Both the position numbers and the translations under genes were made by a program. The notes beneath the pieces are model-generated. The model ran no database searches and was not told the origin of the DNA. It was given only the letters and a program-made list of their open reading frames with translations. Shown in pieces: positions 34,979-43,990 of a stretch of 64,000 nucleotides of DNA. Each line of letters begins with the position of its first letter. Position 1 is the stretch's first letter. Source of the DNA: Parvibaculum sedimenti (GTDB lineage Bacteria; Pseudomonadota; Alphaproteobacteria; Parvibaculales; Parvibaculaceae); NCBI RefSeq assembly GCF_009184905.1, contig NZ_WESC01000002.1, positions 62,001 through 126,000 on the forward strand, given 5' to 3'.

Positions 34979-35694
34979 ACCGCTTCTCGCGATGCGCCGC
35001 CCTGCTACTGCCCTTCTCGCTCATGTTTTCATCCACGCTCTCGGCCGGAGAAATGATGGATGGGCATGACGGTCCACTCTTTCATGTACTGCGCTTGCAG
35101 ATCGATGGCGCGCAGAATGACGAAGGCGGACTCGTCACCTGGACAGGTTCAGGCTCCCTCGGCGGCGATCTGGAGAAGCTCGTCGTCAAATCCGAAGGCG
35201 AGATACAGAACGGCCATGTGGAGCGCTCGGAGGTCTGGGGCCTCTATAGCAGGAACATTTCCGACTTCTGGGATGTGCAAGCGGGCGCAAGGCAGGACTT
35301 CGATCCACACGCCCAGACCTATCTCGTCTTCGGCGTCGAAGGGCTCGCGCCCTACTTCATCGAGACAGGCGCGCATGCCTTTCTCGCCAGAAATGGCGAT
35401 GTGAGTGCAAGGCTTGAACAGTCGATCGACCTGCTCATCACGCAAAGCCTCGCCTTGACGCCGCATCTGAAGTTCGACGTCTCGGCAAATGACGCGCCCG
35501 AGCAAAAAATCGGCGCGGGGCTCTCCCGGATCGAACTGGGTACGCGGCTTCGCTACGAACTCACGCGGAAATTCGCTCCCTATATCGACCTCGTTTATGA
35601 GCGCGCGCTCGGCAATACGGCGCGGATGATCCGCGAAGGTGGCAGCGATCCCGGCGACCTCACGCTGCGCGCGGGCATAAGCTTCTGGTTCTGA
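34975..35694 (+). CDS. copB: Copper resistance outer-membrane protein CopB
   Basis: CopB/PcoB is an outer-membrane beta-barrel that acts with the multicopper oxidase. This 239-residue form is short: a signal peptide (FSRCAALLLPFSLMFSSTLSA, about 4-24), only a small Met/His stretch (GEMMDGHDGP), then the barrel domain with EVWGLYSRNISDFWDVQAGARQD-like strands and a terminal SFWF typical of barrel proteins. Many homologues carry a long Met-rich N-terminal domain which is missing here. The ATG at 34975 overlaps the oxidase stop. The gene is followed after 26 nt by a cupredoxin gene. Confidence 0.92.
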   Translation: MNRFSRCAALLLPFSLMFSSTLSAGEMMDGHDGPLFHVLRLQIDGAQNDEGGLVTWTGSGSLGGDLEKLVVKSEGEIQNGHVERSEVWGLYSRNISDFWDVQAGARQDFDPHAQTYLVFGVEGLAPYFIETGAHAFLARNGDVSARLEQSIDLLITQSLALTPHLKFDVSANDAPEQKIGAGLSRIELGTRLRYELTRKFAPYIDLVYERALGNTARMIREGGSDPGDLTLRAGISFWF

Positions 35695-35720
35695 ACAATC
35701 ACCCGACAAGGAAACCGATA

Positions 35721-36200
35721 ATGAAAATGCGCTTCGCCGCTCTGCTCACTGCAAGCCTCGCCCTCGCTACCTCTTCTGCCTTTGCCTCCGACATGGATGA
35801 CGGCCACAATCATGCCGCCGCCTATGGCGAACCTGGCGACGCAAAGAAGGCCGACCGCACCGTCACCATTGAGGCGACGGAAATCGCCTTCAACGTGAAA
35901 GAACTGACGTTCAGGAAAGGCGAGACCGTGCGCTTCGTCTTCGTCAACAAGGGCGAGCAGCCGCATGAATTCATGATCGCGGATGCTGCCGAGCTGGCCG
36001 ACCATCGCCAGATGATGCAGCAGATGGCCGGCATGAGCATGGAGAGCATGGGACATAAATCGCCCAACGCCATCTCCACCGAACCGGGCGAAACGAAGGA
36101 ACTCGTCTGGACCTTCACGAACGCCGGAGAATTCCAGTTCGCCTGCAACTATCCGGGCCATGCCGAGGTCGGCATGGAGGGCAAGATTGTCGTGAAGTGA
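35721..36200 (+). CDS. Periplasmic plastocyanin-like cupredoxin
   Basis: The 159-residue protein has a signal peptide (about 1-23, ending SSAFA), a His-rich start (DMDDGHNHAAAYG) and one cupredoxin domain. Likely type 1 copper ligands are His in EQPHEFMI, and Cys, His and Met in ACNYPGHAEVGM. A Met-rich loop (MMQQMAGMSMESMGH) lies between strands. Such proteins occur at the ends of copper operons and probably shuttle or buffer copper in the periplasm. It ends 3 nt before the converging carbamate kinase gene, so transcription from the two strands collides here; no stem-loop separates them. Confidence 0.9.
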   Translation: MKMRFAALLTASLALATSSAFASDMDDGHNHAAAYGEPGDAKKADRTVTIEATEIAFNVKELTFRKGETVRFVFVNKGEQPHEFMIADAAELADHRQMMQQMAGMSMESMGHKSPNAISTEPGETKELVWTFTNAGEFQFACNYPGHAEVGMEGKIVVK

Positions 36201-36203
36201 AGA

Positions 36204-37106
36204 TCAGGGATCGATGCGCGTTCCCGCCTTCCCTTCAACCACGGCGCGCGCCTCGGCGAGACTGCCGATGAAGGCGGGGCGCCCTGTGGCGCGAGCGAAG
36301 CGGCAGGCGGCATCGATCTTCGGGCCCATGGAGCCCTTGGCAAAGGAGCCGGGATCGATATCGGTCGCCGAGATTTCGCGCAGGAGGCGTTGTTCCGGCT
36401 TACCCCAATTCTCATAGACGCCATCGACATCGGTGAGAATGACGAGACGGCCCGCATCGAGATCATGAGCAAGGAGGGCTGCGCCGAGATCCTTGTCGAT
36501 CACGGCCTCGACGCCCTCAAGGGAGTTGTCGTCATTTTCTATGACGGGAATGCCGCCGCCGCCCGTGCAGACGACAAGCGCGCCCGCTTCGACCAGCACT
36601 GCGATTGCGTCCGCCTCGACGATGCGCTGCGGCTGGGGAGAGGCGACGACGCGGCGAAAGGAAGCGCCATCCTTCGCCATGGTCCAGCCGCGCGGGCCGG
36701 CAAGGCCGCCAGCGCCTATCTCCGAATAGACTGGCCCGATGGGCTTCGTCGGATGCTGGAAGGCGGGATCTTTTGCATCCACGACGGTCTGCGTGAGAAG
36801 CGCCACGACGTTCCGGGAAGGAAGCGCGCGGCGCATTTCCTGCGCGATCAGATAACCGATCATGCCTTGCGATTCCGCGCCCAGCGCATCGAGCGGATAA
36901 GGCGGCACGGCCTTGTAGGCATCGGCTTCAAGCGCGAGGAGGCCGACCTGCGGTCCGTTGCCATGAACCAGCACAAGCGTATTCGACCTTGCGACCTCGG
37001 CAAGCGCCGCCGCCGCGTCCCGCATATTGATGCGCTGGTTCTCCCAGCTCAGCGTCTCACCGCGCTTCAGAAGCGCATTGCCGCCAATCGCAACCACAAT
37101 ACGCAT
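36204..37106 (-). CDS. arcC: Carbamate kinase
   Basis: Carbamate kinase converts carbamoyl phosphate and ADP to ATP, CO2 and ammonia. The 300-residue protein has the family motifs IVVAIGGNALLKRGE at the start, VHGNGPQVGLLALE near 48, VCTGGGGIPV near 180, and ILTDVDGVYENWG plus FAKGSMGPKIDAA near the end. It lies 3 nt after the agmatine deiminase gene as the last gene of an operon with putrescine carbamoyltransferase. That operon is a complete agmatine deiminase pathway yielding putrescine and ATP. It is less likely to serve arginine deiminase, as no arcA is in view. Confidence 0.94.
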   Translation of the reverse strand: MRIVVAIGGNALLKRGETLSWENQRINMRDAAAALAEVARSNTLVLVHGNGPQVGLLALEADAYKAVPPYPLDALGAESQGMIGYLIAQEMRRALPSRNVVALLTQTVVDAKDPAFQHPTKPIGPVYSEIGAGGLAGPRGWTMAKDGASFRRVVASPQPQRIVEADAIAVLVEAGALVVCTGGGGIPVIENDDNSLEGVEAVIDKDLGAALLAHDLDAGRLVILTDVDGVYENWGKPEQRLLREISATDIDPGSFAKGSMGPKIDAACRFARATGRPAFIGSLAEARAVVEGKAGTRIDP

Positions 37107-37109
37107 GTC

Positions 37110-38207
37110 TTACCGGCCCAAGGGCTGCTGCTGGGTGATGCAGTGGATATTGCCACCGCCGAGTAGAATCTCCCGCGCCGCCACGCCCTTCACCTTCCGG
37201 TCCGGGAACGCCTTGGCGAGGATTTCGGCAGCATTGGCGTCATATTTCTGATCGAGCAACGGATAGATGATCGCGCCATTGGCGATATAGAAATTGACGT
37301 AGGACGCCGCGAGCCGAAGCCCCGCTTCGCGTGGCTGCGAGCCCTCGACGTGGTCGACGCCTTGCGCCTCCTCTGCCGTCTGGAAGAGCGGCCCGGGTTG
37401 GTGAAGCTTCACCACTTCGAGCGAGCGTCCCTTCGCGTCCTTCGCCTTCGACAGGCGGTCGAACGCATCCTTGCTGATCTCATATTGCGGATCGCTGGTG
37501 TCGTCAGTCCAGGTGAGGAGAACAACGCCGGGTTTGGCAAAGCAGGCGATATTGTCGATATGGCCGGACGTCTCGTCATTATAGACGCCGCGATCGAGCC
37601 AGATCGTGTGGCGGATGCCGAGATAGTCGCCAAGAAGATGCTCGATCTCCTCTTTCTTCAGCGAAGGATTGCGGTTCGGATTGAGCAGGCATTCCTCGGT
37701 CGTCAGCAGCGTACCTTCTCCGTCGACATGGATCGAACCGCCTTCGAGAACGAGCGGCGCCTTGTAACGCCCGACCCGCTCCATCTCGATGACCTTTTGC
37801 GCGACGAGTTCATCCTGATCCCAGGGGAAGTAGAGGCCACCCTCGATGCCACCCCAGGCATTGAATGTCCAGTCGACACCACGAACGGCGCCCTTGCCGT
37901 CCGTCACGAAGGTCGGGCCGCAATCTCGGATCCAGCTGTCGTTGTTCGATATCTCGACAAGGCGGATATTCGGCGGCAGGACGCGCCGTGCATTCTGGAA
38001 CTGTGCAGGCGACACGCAGACCGTCATCGCCTCGGTCTCGGCAATGGCCGACGCAACCGCCGCGAAAACCGCCTGCGCCGGCTTGCCGCCGAGCCGCCAA
38101 TTGTCCGGACGCTCCGGCCAGATCATCCACGTACCAGCATGTGGCGTCCATTCTGCAGGCATGCAGAAACCATCCGCCACAGGCGTCGAGGTAAAAGTCG
38201 CACTCAT
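37110..38207 (-). CDS. aguA: Agmatine deiminase
   Basis: Agmatine deiminase hydrolyses agmatine to N-carbamoylputrescine and ammonia. The 365-residue protein has family signatures [21 protein letters not shown] near the N terminus, [56 protein letters not shown]-type core with the catalytic His/Asp, and the C-terminal nucleophile Cys356 in [11 protein letters not shown]. The start at 38207 (MSATFTS) is preferred to an in-frame codon six residues earlier. It is 18 nt downstream of the transporter gene and 3 nt upstream of carbamate kinase. Confidence 0.95.
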   Translation of the reverse strand: MSATFTSTPVADGFCMPAEWTPHAGTWMIWPERPDNWRLGGKPAQAVFAAVASAIAETEAMTVCVSPAQFQNARRVLPPNIRLVEISNNDSWIRDCGPTFVTDGKGAVRGVDWTFNAWGGIEGGLYFPWDQDELVAQKVIEMERVGRYKAPLVLEGGSIHVDGEGTLLTTEECLLNPNRNPSLKKEEIEHLLGDYLGIRHTIWLDRGVYNDETSGHIDNIACFAKPGVVLLTWTDDTSDPQYEISKDAFDRLSKAKDAKGRSLEVVKLHQPGPLFQTAEEAQGVDHVEGSQPREAGLRLAASYVNFYIANGAIIYPLLDQKYDANAAEILAKAFPDRKVKGVAAREILLGGGNIHCITQQQPLGR

Positions 38208-38225
38208 TTTCCGAACCTCTCGCAA

Positions 38226-39629
38226 TCAGGCGGACTTGCGCCCCTGAATGGCAAGGATCACCTCGCCGATGAGAGCAGTAAGCACCACACCGCCGATGAT
38301 CGGCCCCGCCGTCTTCCAGTCGATGCCTTCACCCGGCACCCAGACGAAGAAGATAATCGCCTGAGCCACGAAGAGGAAACAGAGCGACGCAAGAATAACA
38401 AGTACGGCCCGGTTGCCCGGCACCCGATAGGGCCGGGGCACATCCACATCGACCCTGCGCAGCTTCAGGAAGGCCACGAAGACAAGCAGATAGGGCAGCA
38501 GGAAGACGATGGAGCTGAAGGCGAAGAGCGACCAGAAGAGGTCTTCCGCGGTTCCCGCCATGAGGCCGTAGAGCACGATGACGATCGTCGAAACGAGCCC
38601 AGTGAGCAGGAAGGCGCCGATAGGGGTCTTGTATGTCGGATGCAAGGTCGCAAAGACAGCGGGAAGCTCGCCATCGGCGGCGGCGGCCTGCGCCGTGCGG
38701 TTCGCGCCCAGCGTCCAGGTCACCATGTTGGCGAAGAACGTATAGAGCGCGCCGAGCCCGACAATCATGGTCACAGCCTTGGCGAGACTGGAGTCGCCGA
38801 GAAGTTTTCCAACCGTGTCGAGAACGCCTTCAATAAGGCCGATCTGATCGACCGGCAGCGCGGCGAGGATGCCGAAAGTGGCGAGAAGATAGAAGGCGAC
38901 GATGGCGAGACCAGCAATGACGATCGCGACAGGTACGTCACGCGCGGGATTCTGCATCTCTTCGCCGGCGCCCGACATCAGTTCGAAGCCGAGGAAGTTG
39001 TAGACGACCACCGGCAGGAAGGCGAGGCCGACATTCCAGCTCGGCATGAGGGAGGAGAATGTGATGTCATTCGCCATGCCGCGCGTGAAGGCAACCCAGA
39101 TGCCCGCGACGCCCATAAGCAGCATGATGGCGGCTTTCACCACCGCGCCGACATTCGGTACCCATTTGCTGTTGGCGAGGCTCGCAATGCCGACGCCGAC
39201 CGTGATCCATGTCATGACCACGCCGATGAATATCTTCGTCCAGAGGGTCATGTCGGGCGCGAAGAGCTGCGCGGCCATGCCGGCAAAGAGGATGTAGACG
39301 GACGGCATCCAGAGCGCGACATTGACCCAGTAGTACCAGCCCGCGCGGCCGGCCCATCTGTCGCCATATGCGCGACGGATCCATTGCTGAATGCCGCCTT
39401 CGCCGGGATAGGCCGCACCCAGTTCCGCGACGATGAGGCCATAGGGCACAAAAAAGAAAAAGAAAGTGATGACCCACCATGTGAGCGAGGAGATGCCGAC
39501 CTTGGCGGACGCCGCCAGCGTGTCGATGACGAGGATCGCGCAGACGGTAAAGAGCGTCATGTCGAGAGCGCTCAGCACGCGCTTGAAGCCGCCGCGTCCT
39601 GCCGTTGCCGGTGTGCTGATAACAGTCAT
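38226..39629 (-). CDS. APC-superfamily amino acid/polyamine transporter
   Basis: The 467-residue inner-membrane protein has about twelve hydrophobic helices, for example LDMTLFTVCAILVIDTLAAS, WWVITFFFFFVPYGLIVAEL, ILVFVAFLKL-like segments and VLVILASLCFLFVAQAIIFFV. The N-terminal helix and the E-L-G-A-A-YPGEGG motif fit the APC family. Its position between putrescine carbamoyltransferase and agmatine deiminase genes (32 and 18 nt gaps) suggests agmatine uptake, possibly in exchange for putrescine as in other agmatine deiminase operons. Substrate and mode are inference. Confidence 0.9.
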   Translation of the reverse strand: MTVISTPATAGRGGFKRVLSALDMTLFTVCAILVIDTLAASAKVGISSLTWWVITFFFFFVPYGLIVAELGAAYPGEGGIQQWIRRAYGDRWAGRAGWYYWVNVALWMPSVYILFAGMAAQLFAPDMTLWTKIFIGVVMTWITVGVGIASLANSKWVPNVGAVVKAAIMLLMGVAGIWVAFTRGMANDITFSSLMPSWNVGLAFLPVVVYNFLGFELMSGAGEEMQNPARDVPVAIVIAGLAIVAFYLLATFGILAALPVDQIGLIEGVLDTVGKLLGDSSLAKAVTMIVGLGALYTFFANMVTWTLGANRTAQAAAADGELPAVFATLHPTYKTPIGAFLLTGLVSTIVIVLYGLMAGTAEDLFWSLFAFSSIVFLLPYLLVFVAFLKLRRVDVDVPRPYRVPGNRAVLVILASLCFLFVAQAIIFFVWVPGEGIDWKTAGPIIGGVVLTALIGEVILAIQGRKSA

Positions 39630-39661
39630 CCAAATATCTCCTTGTCCCTATGGGCGAAATT

Positions 39662-40690
39662 TCAGTTTGCGTCGTACGGGGGCAAAAGTTTTGTACCGAG
39701 AAACGCCTGGATGCGGCCGGCATGCCAGTCGCGAAGCGCCTGTTGCGGACGGCGAATATGCGGGTACACGAACTCGATGAGGATCGCCTTTTCGGTGTGG
39801 AGGCGGTTCTCGGACTGGTCGTAGATAATGGAGCGGGGGTGATCGAGAACCTCGTCGGTGGCCTCGACGCCGCGGCTCGCCGGCAGGCAATGCATCATTT
39901 TCGCATGAGCCGGCGCCTTGCTGAAGAGCGCGAGATTGACCTGAAACTTGGGCATGAAGGCAGCCTTGCGGTCGGGGATTTCCGCTTCCTGGCCGACCCA
40001 CCACCAGAGATCCGTATAGATGAAATCGGCATCGCTGACCGCAGCAACAGGATCGTCGGTGATGGTGAGCGTACCGCCGGAAGCTGCGCAATTCTTGCGC
40101 GCCATCGCCTGAAGCTCGACGGAAGCCTGATATTGCTTCGGCGCGGCCTGCGTGAAATGCATGCCGAGCTGGGTGCAGATCAGCATCAGCGAGGAGCAGA
40201 CATTTGTCGTATCGCCGACGAAGGTCACCTTGATATCTTCGAGCGGCTTGCCGGGCAGCTTGTGCTCCGTCATGGTGAAGACGTCGCAGACGACCTGCGT
40301 CGGATGATTATAGTCAGTGAGACCGTTGATGACGGGGACGGTCGCATATTTTGCGAGCTCCAGAACCATCGAATGCTTGAGCATCCGCGCCTCGATGGCA
40401 TTGGTCATCCGGCTTATGACCTTGGCCGTGTCCTTGATCGACTCGCGCACGCCGAGATGAATTTCGCCGGGTCTGAGATAGAGCGCATGGCCGCCGAGCC
40501 GTGTCATCGCGACCTCAAATGAAATGCGTGTGCGCGTCGACGGCTCCTCGAAAATCATGCCGAGCGAGGCGCCTTCGAGAAGTCGTGGCAGCGCGCCCTG
40601 CTTGTCCGCCGCCTTGGTGAGCCGGACGAGTTCGATGAGATCGAGCAGTTCCGCCTTGGTGAAGTCCTGCGTGTCGATGAAGTGGCGCAT
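39662..40690 (-). CDS. ptcA: Putrescine carbamoyltransferase
   Basis: This enzyme phosphorolyses N-carbamoylputrescine to putrescine and carbamoyl phosphate. The 342-residue protein has the carbamoyl-phosphate loop EEPSTRTRISFE near 48, the HPTQVVCDVFT motif, and HCLPASRG near 268. The substrate loop YLRPGEIHLG near 71 is that reported for putrescine carbamoyltransferases rather than the ornithine enzyme, and the C terminus extends past the usual ornithine carbamoyltransferase end. With agmatine deiminase and carbamate kinase in the same operon the assignment is strong. First gene of the operon, divergent from N-carbamoylputrescine amidase. Confidence 0.9.
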   Translation of the reverse strand: MRHFIDTQDFTKAELLDLIELVRLTKAADKQGALPRLLEGASLGMIFEEPSTRTRISFEVAMTRLGGHALYLRPGEIHLGVRESIKDTAKVISRMTNAIEARMLKHSMVLELAKYATVPVINGLTDYNHPTQVVCDVFTMTEHKLPGKPLEDIKVTFVGDTTNVCSSLMLICTQLGMHFTQAAPKQYQASVELQAMARKNCAASGGTLTITDDPVAAVSDADFIYTDLWWWVGQEAEIPDRKAAFMPKFQVNLALFSKAPAHAKMMHCLPASRGVEATDEVLDHPRSIIYDQSENRLHTEKAILIEFVYPHIRRPQQALRDWHAGRIQAFLGTKLLPPYDAN

Positions 40691-40769
40691 TCTGAAATCC
40701 TGTTACAAAACGGCGATATGCGAGCCGGTTGCGAAGAGAGGGAACGACGATCTAGAGTCGCCGGACATT

Positions 40770-40783
40770 GCTTCGAACGAAGC
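40770..40783. promoter_or_regulatory. Inverted repeat GCTTCG-AA-CGAAGC between divergent ptcA and aguB
   Basis: Perfect 6-bp arms flank AA in the 123-nt gap between the two divergent genes. It is positioned to control one or both promoters. A dyad of this size can arise by chance in GC-rich DNA, so this is tentative. Confidence 0.3.
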
Positions 40784-40813
40784 GGACCAACGCTCTTTCC
40801 GATAGGTAGAGAC

Positions 40814-41701
40814 ATGACGAGCCTGACCGTCGCCGCCACGCAGATGGCATGCGGAAACGACCGCGACGAAAACATCGCGAATGCGGAACGCCTGGTGACG
40901 GCCGCCGCAGAAAAAGGCGCGCAGCTGATCCTGCTGCAGGAACTCTTCGAGACGCCCTATTTCTGCAAGGACACGCATCCCGACCTGCTGCACCTGGCGC
41001 TGCCCGTCGGCGAGAATCCCGCCGTTCAGCACATGCGCGTACTTGCGGCCCGGCATGGCGTTGTCCTGCCCGTCTCGATCTACGAGCGAGCCAACAACGC
41101 GCTCTACAACACGCTGGTCATGATCGACGCGGATGGCGAAATTCTCGGCATCTATCGCAAGTCGCATATTCCGGACGGCCCGGGCTACAAGGAGAAGTAT
41201 TACTTCTCGCCGGGCGACACGGGCTTTCACGTCTGGCCGACCCGCTTCGGCCGCGTGGGCGCCGCCGTCTGCTGGGACCAGTGGTTCCCCGAAACGGCGC
41301 GCATACTGGCACTGAAAGGCGCGGACGTGATCTGCTACCCGACCGCCATTGGCTCCGAGCCTCACGACCCCACGATCCATTCGCGCGACCACTGGCAGCG
41401 CACCATGCAGGGCCACGCGGCTGCGAACATGGTGCCGGTCATCGCCTCGAACCGAACGGGGCTTGAAGAGGGGCGTACCTGCGCGATCACCTTCTACGGC
41501 TCGTCCTTCATCACCGACAATACGGGCAAGAAAGTCGCCGAAGCTGGCGAGACGGGGGAAGCCTTGCTGACCGCAAGTTTCGACATCGAGGCGAACCGGC
41601 GAACCCGCCTCGAATGGGGCGTCTTCCGCGACCGCCGCGTCGATCTTTATGGCGAACTGCTCACCATGGACGGCGTGCTGCGCCATGCCACACATCAGTG
41701 A
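40814..41701 (+). CDS. aguB: N-carbamoylputrescine amidase
   Basis: This nitrilase-superfamily hydrolase converts N-carbamoylputrescine to putrescine, CO2 and ammonia. The 295-residue protein has the catalytic triad Glu43 (LLQELFETPYFC), Lys116 (YRKSHIPDGPGYKEKYYF) and Cys153 (AVCWDQWFPE), all in contexts typical of AguB. The start at 40814 (MTSLTVAATQM) matches the family. It is transcribed away from putrescine carbamoyltransferase. The window thus encodes both the hydrolytic and the ATP-yielding route from N-carbamoylputrescine. No close downstream partner on this strand. Confidence 0.95.
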   Translation: MTSLTVAATQMACGNDRDENIANAERLVTAAAEKGAQLILLQELFETPYFCKDTHPDLLHLALPVGENPAVQHMRVLAARHGVVLPVSIYERANNALYNTLVMIDADGEILGIYRKSHIPDGPGYKEKYYFSPGDTGFHVWPTRFGRVGAAVCWDQWFPETARILALKGADVICYPTAIGSEPHDPTIHSRDHWQRTMQGHAAANMVPVIASNRTGLEEGRTCAITFYGSSFITDNTGKKVAEAGETGEALLTASFDIEANRRTRLEWGVFRDRRVDLYGELLTMDGVLRHATHQ

Positions 41702-41895
41702 CGTCCAGCTTCTGTGAAGCTGTCGCATCGTCGTTGACGGCATAATCCGGCTCAAGGGCGACATGGCCTGTCCGCGATTGCTTTCGGTTCATCATCCTTT
41801 CAACGAGCCGCGCCGGTGACATTGATCGACGTCAACGGCAGCAGACGAAGCGAAACGGCTCAAGCGGGGCATTGACCCGCGAGGCGTTCGACATC

Positions 41896-43932
41896 ATGTT
41901 CCGCCGCATGGACGCTGCCAAAAACATCTTTTCCTATCGCAAACATTGGGCCCACCGCTTCGGCGTGGCGCCTTTCCTGCCGATGTCGCGCGCGGAAATG
42001 GACAAGTTGGGCTGGGATCAATGCGACGTGATCCTCGTCACCGGCGACGCCTATGTTGATCACCCCAGTTTCGGTATGGCTATTATCGGACGGTTGCTCG
42101 AGTCTCAGGGCTTCCTCGTCGGGATCATTTCGCAGCCGGACTGGCAGAGCGCCGAGCCCTTCAAGGCGCTGGGAAAGCCCGCGCTCTATTTCGGCGTGAC
42201 CGGCGGCAACATGGATTCCATGGTCAACCGCTACACGTCCGACCGGCGGCTCCGTCATAACGACAGCTACACGCCGGGCGGCGAAGGCGGCAAGCGGCCG
42301 GACCGTTCCACCATCGTCTATGCGCAGCGCTGCCGCGAAGCCTACAAGGATGTGCCGATCATGCTCGGCGGCATCGAAAGCTCGCTTCGCCGCATCGCGC
42401 ATTATGACTACTGGTCGGACAAGGTGCGCCGCTCGATCCTGGTCGACGCCAAGGCCGACATCCTGCTTTACGGCAATGCCGAGCGCGCGATCGTCGAAGC
42501 GACGCACCGGATCGCCAAAGGCGCAAAGCCTTCCGAGATCGACGATGTGCGCGGCGTCGCCGTGACGAAGCCCGCCGTGCCGGAAGGCTGGACCGAAGTC
42601 CATGCCGACGACATTGAGGCTGCCGATGAAGGCGCCCGCGCCAGCGCGCCGAACACAGTGGTCCGCCTGCCCTCCTACGAACAGGTATCGTCCGATCCGG
42701 AAACCTATGCCCGTGCCTCGCGCGTTCTCCACCGCGAGAGCAATCCCGGCAATGCGCGGCCTCTCGTGCAGCACCATGGCAATCAGGAAGTATGGCTGAC
42801 GCCGCCGCCCATTCCGCTGACGACCGAGGAAATGGACGGGGTCTACGACCTGCCCTATGCCCGCGCGCCGCACCCGGCTTACGAGGGCCAGAAGATTCCC
42901 GCCTGGGACATGATCAAGACCTCTGTCACGATCATGCGCGGTTGCTTCGGCGGCTGCTCCTTCTGCTCGATCACCGAGCATGAAGGCCGCATCATCCAGA
43001 GCCGCTCGGAAGGCTCGATCCTGAAAGAGATCGAGACCGTGCGCGACAAGGTGGAAGGCTTTACCGGCATCATCTCGGACATCGGCGGGCCGACCGCCAA
43101 CATGTATCGCATGGCCTGCAAGGACGAGCGCACGGAAGCGCTTTGCCGCAAGCCGTCCTGCGTCTATCCTGGCATCTGCCCCAATCTCAACACGAGCCAC
43201 GAGTCGCTGATCCAGCTCTATCGCAAGGCGCGCGAGCTGCCGGGCATCAAGAAGATCATGGTCGCCTCGGGCGTGCGCTATGACCTCGCCGTCGAAAGCC
43301 CGACCTACATCAAGGAACTCGTCACGCATCATGTCGGCGGGTATCTCAAGATCGCGCCCGAGCATACGGAGAAGGGCCCGCTCTCCAAGATGATGAAGCC
43401 GGGTATCGGCGCTTACGACCGCTTCAAGAAGATGTTCGACGAGGCGGCGAAGAAAGCGGGCAAGGAATATTTCCTCATCCCCTATTTCATTGCCGCGCAT
43501 CCGGGCACGACGGACGAGGACATGATGAACCTCGCCCTTTGGCTCAAGCGCAACAAGTACCGCGCCGATCAGGTACAGACCTTCCTGCCCTCGCCCATGG
43601 CGCTTTCAACCGCCATGTATTACTCCGGCAAGAATCCGCTGAAGGCCGTCCGCCGCGGCGCTTCGGAAGAGGTGGAGACGATCAAGGGGCTGAAGCAGCG
43701 CCGGTTGCACAAGGCCTTCCTGCGCTACCACGACGCCGAGAACTGGCCGCTCTTGCGCGACGCGCTCAAGCGCATGGGCCGGGCCGACCTCATCGGCCCC
43801 GGCAAGCACCAGTTGATCCCCGCATGGCAACCCGCCGGCACGGGCCTAAGCGGTGGCGAAGGAAACCGCCTCGGCAAGAAGCACAAGGTGCAGAAGTTCA
43901 CGACCAAGGGCGTGCTGCCGAAATCGAGATAA
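41896..43932 (+). CDS. YgiQ-family radical SAM protein
   Basis: The 678-residue protein belongs to the large YgiQ/UPF0313 family. It has an N-terminal domain ([33 protein letters not shown]-type opening), the radical SAM cysteine motif CxxxCxxC in [19 protein letters not shown] at about 355, and a conserved C-terminal region ([52 protein letters not shown]) ending in a basic tail. Function is unknown; it is widely conserved in bacteria. The ATG at 41896 is used; there is no strong ribosome site and a TTG at 41872 or the ATG at 41908 are alternatives. Single-gene unit converging on the monooxygenase gene. Confidence 0.9.
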   Translation: MFRRMDAAKNIFSYRKHWAHRFGVAPFLPMSRAEMDKLGWDQCDVILVTGDAYVDHPSFGMAIIGRLLESQGFLVGIISQPDWQSAEPFKALGKPALYFGVTGGNMDSMVNRYTSDRRLRHNDSYTPGGEGGKRPDRSTIVYAQRCREAYKDVPIMLGGIESSLRRIAHYDYWSDKVRRSILVDAKADILLYGNAERAIVEATHRIAKGAKPSEIDDVRGVAVTKPAVPEGWTEVHADDIEAADEGARASAPNTVVRLPSYEQVSSDPETYARASRVLHRESNPGNARPLVQHHGNQEVWLTPPPIPLTTEEMDGVYDLPYARAPHPAYEGQKIPAWDMIKTSVTIMRGCFGGCSFCSITEHEGRIIQSRSEGSILKEIETVRDKVEGFTGIISDIGGPTANMYRMACKDERTEALCRKPSCVYPGICPNLNTSHESLIQLYRKARELPGIKKIMVASGVRYDLAVESPTYIKELVTHHVGGYLKIAPEHTEKGPLSKMMKPGIGAYDRFKKMFDEAAKKAGKEYFLIPYFIAAHPGTTDEDMMNLALWLKRNKYRADQVQTFLPSPMALSTAMYYSGKNPLKAVRRGASEEVETIKGLKQRRLHKAFLRYHDAENWPLLRDALKRMGRADLIGPGKHQLIPAWQPAGTGLSGGEGNRLGKKHKVQKFTTKGVLPKSR

Positions 43933-43955
43933 GACGTCTTCGCCGTCGAGCGGCC

Positions 43956-43980
43956 GGCGAGCACCGCAAGGGTGCTCGCC
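43956..43980. terminator. Bidirectional terminator between ygiQ-like and monooxygenase genes
   Basis: A perfect 10-bp stem GGCGAGCACC/GGTGCTCGCC with a 5-nt loop lies in the 58-nt gap between convergent genes. On the plus strand it is followed by TCGTTCGGTTCT. It can serve both strands. Confidence 0.75.
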
Positions 43981-43990
43981 TCGTTCGGTT

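Noticed and set aside
39662-40690. Ornithine carbamoyltransferase for arginine synthesis
   Set aside because: The YLRPGEIHLG loop, the C-terminal extension and the aguA/arcC operon point to putrescine carbamoyltransferase.
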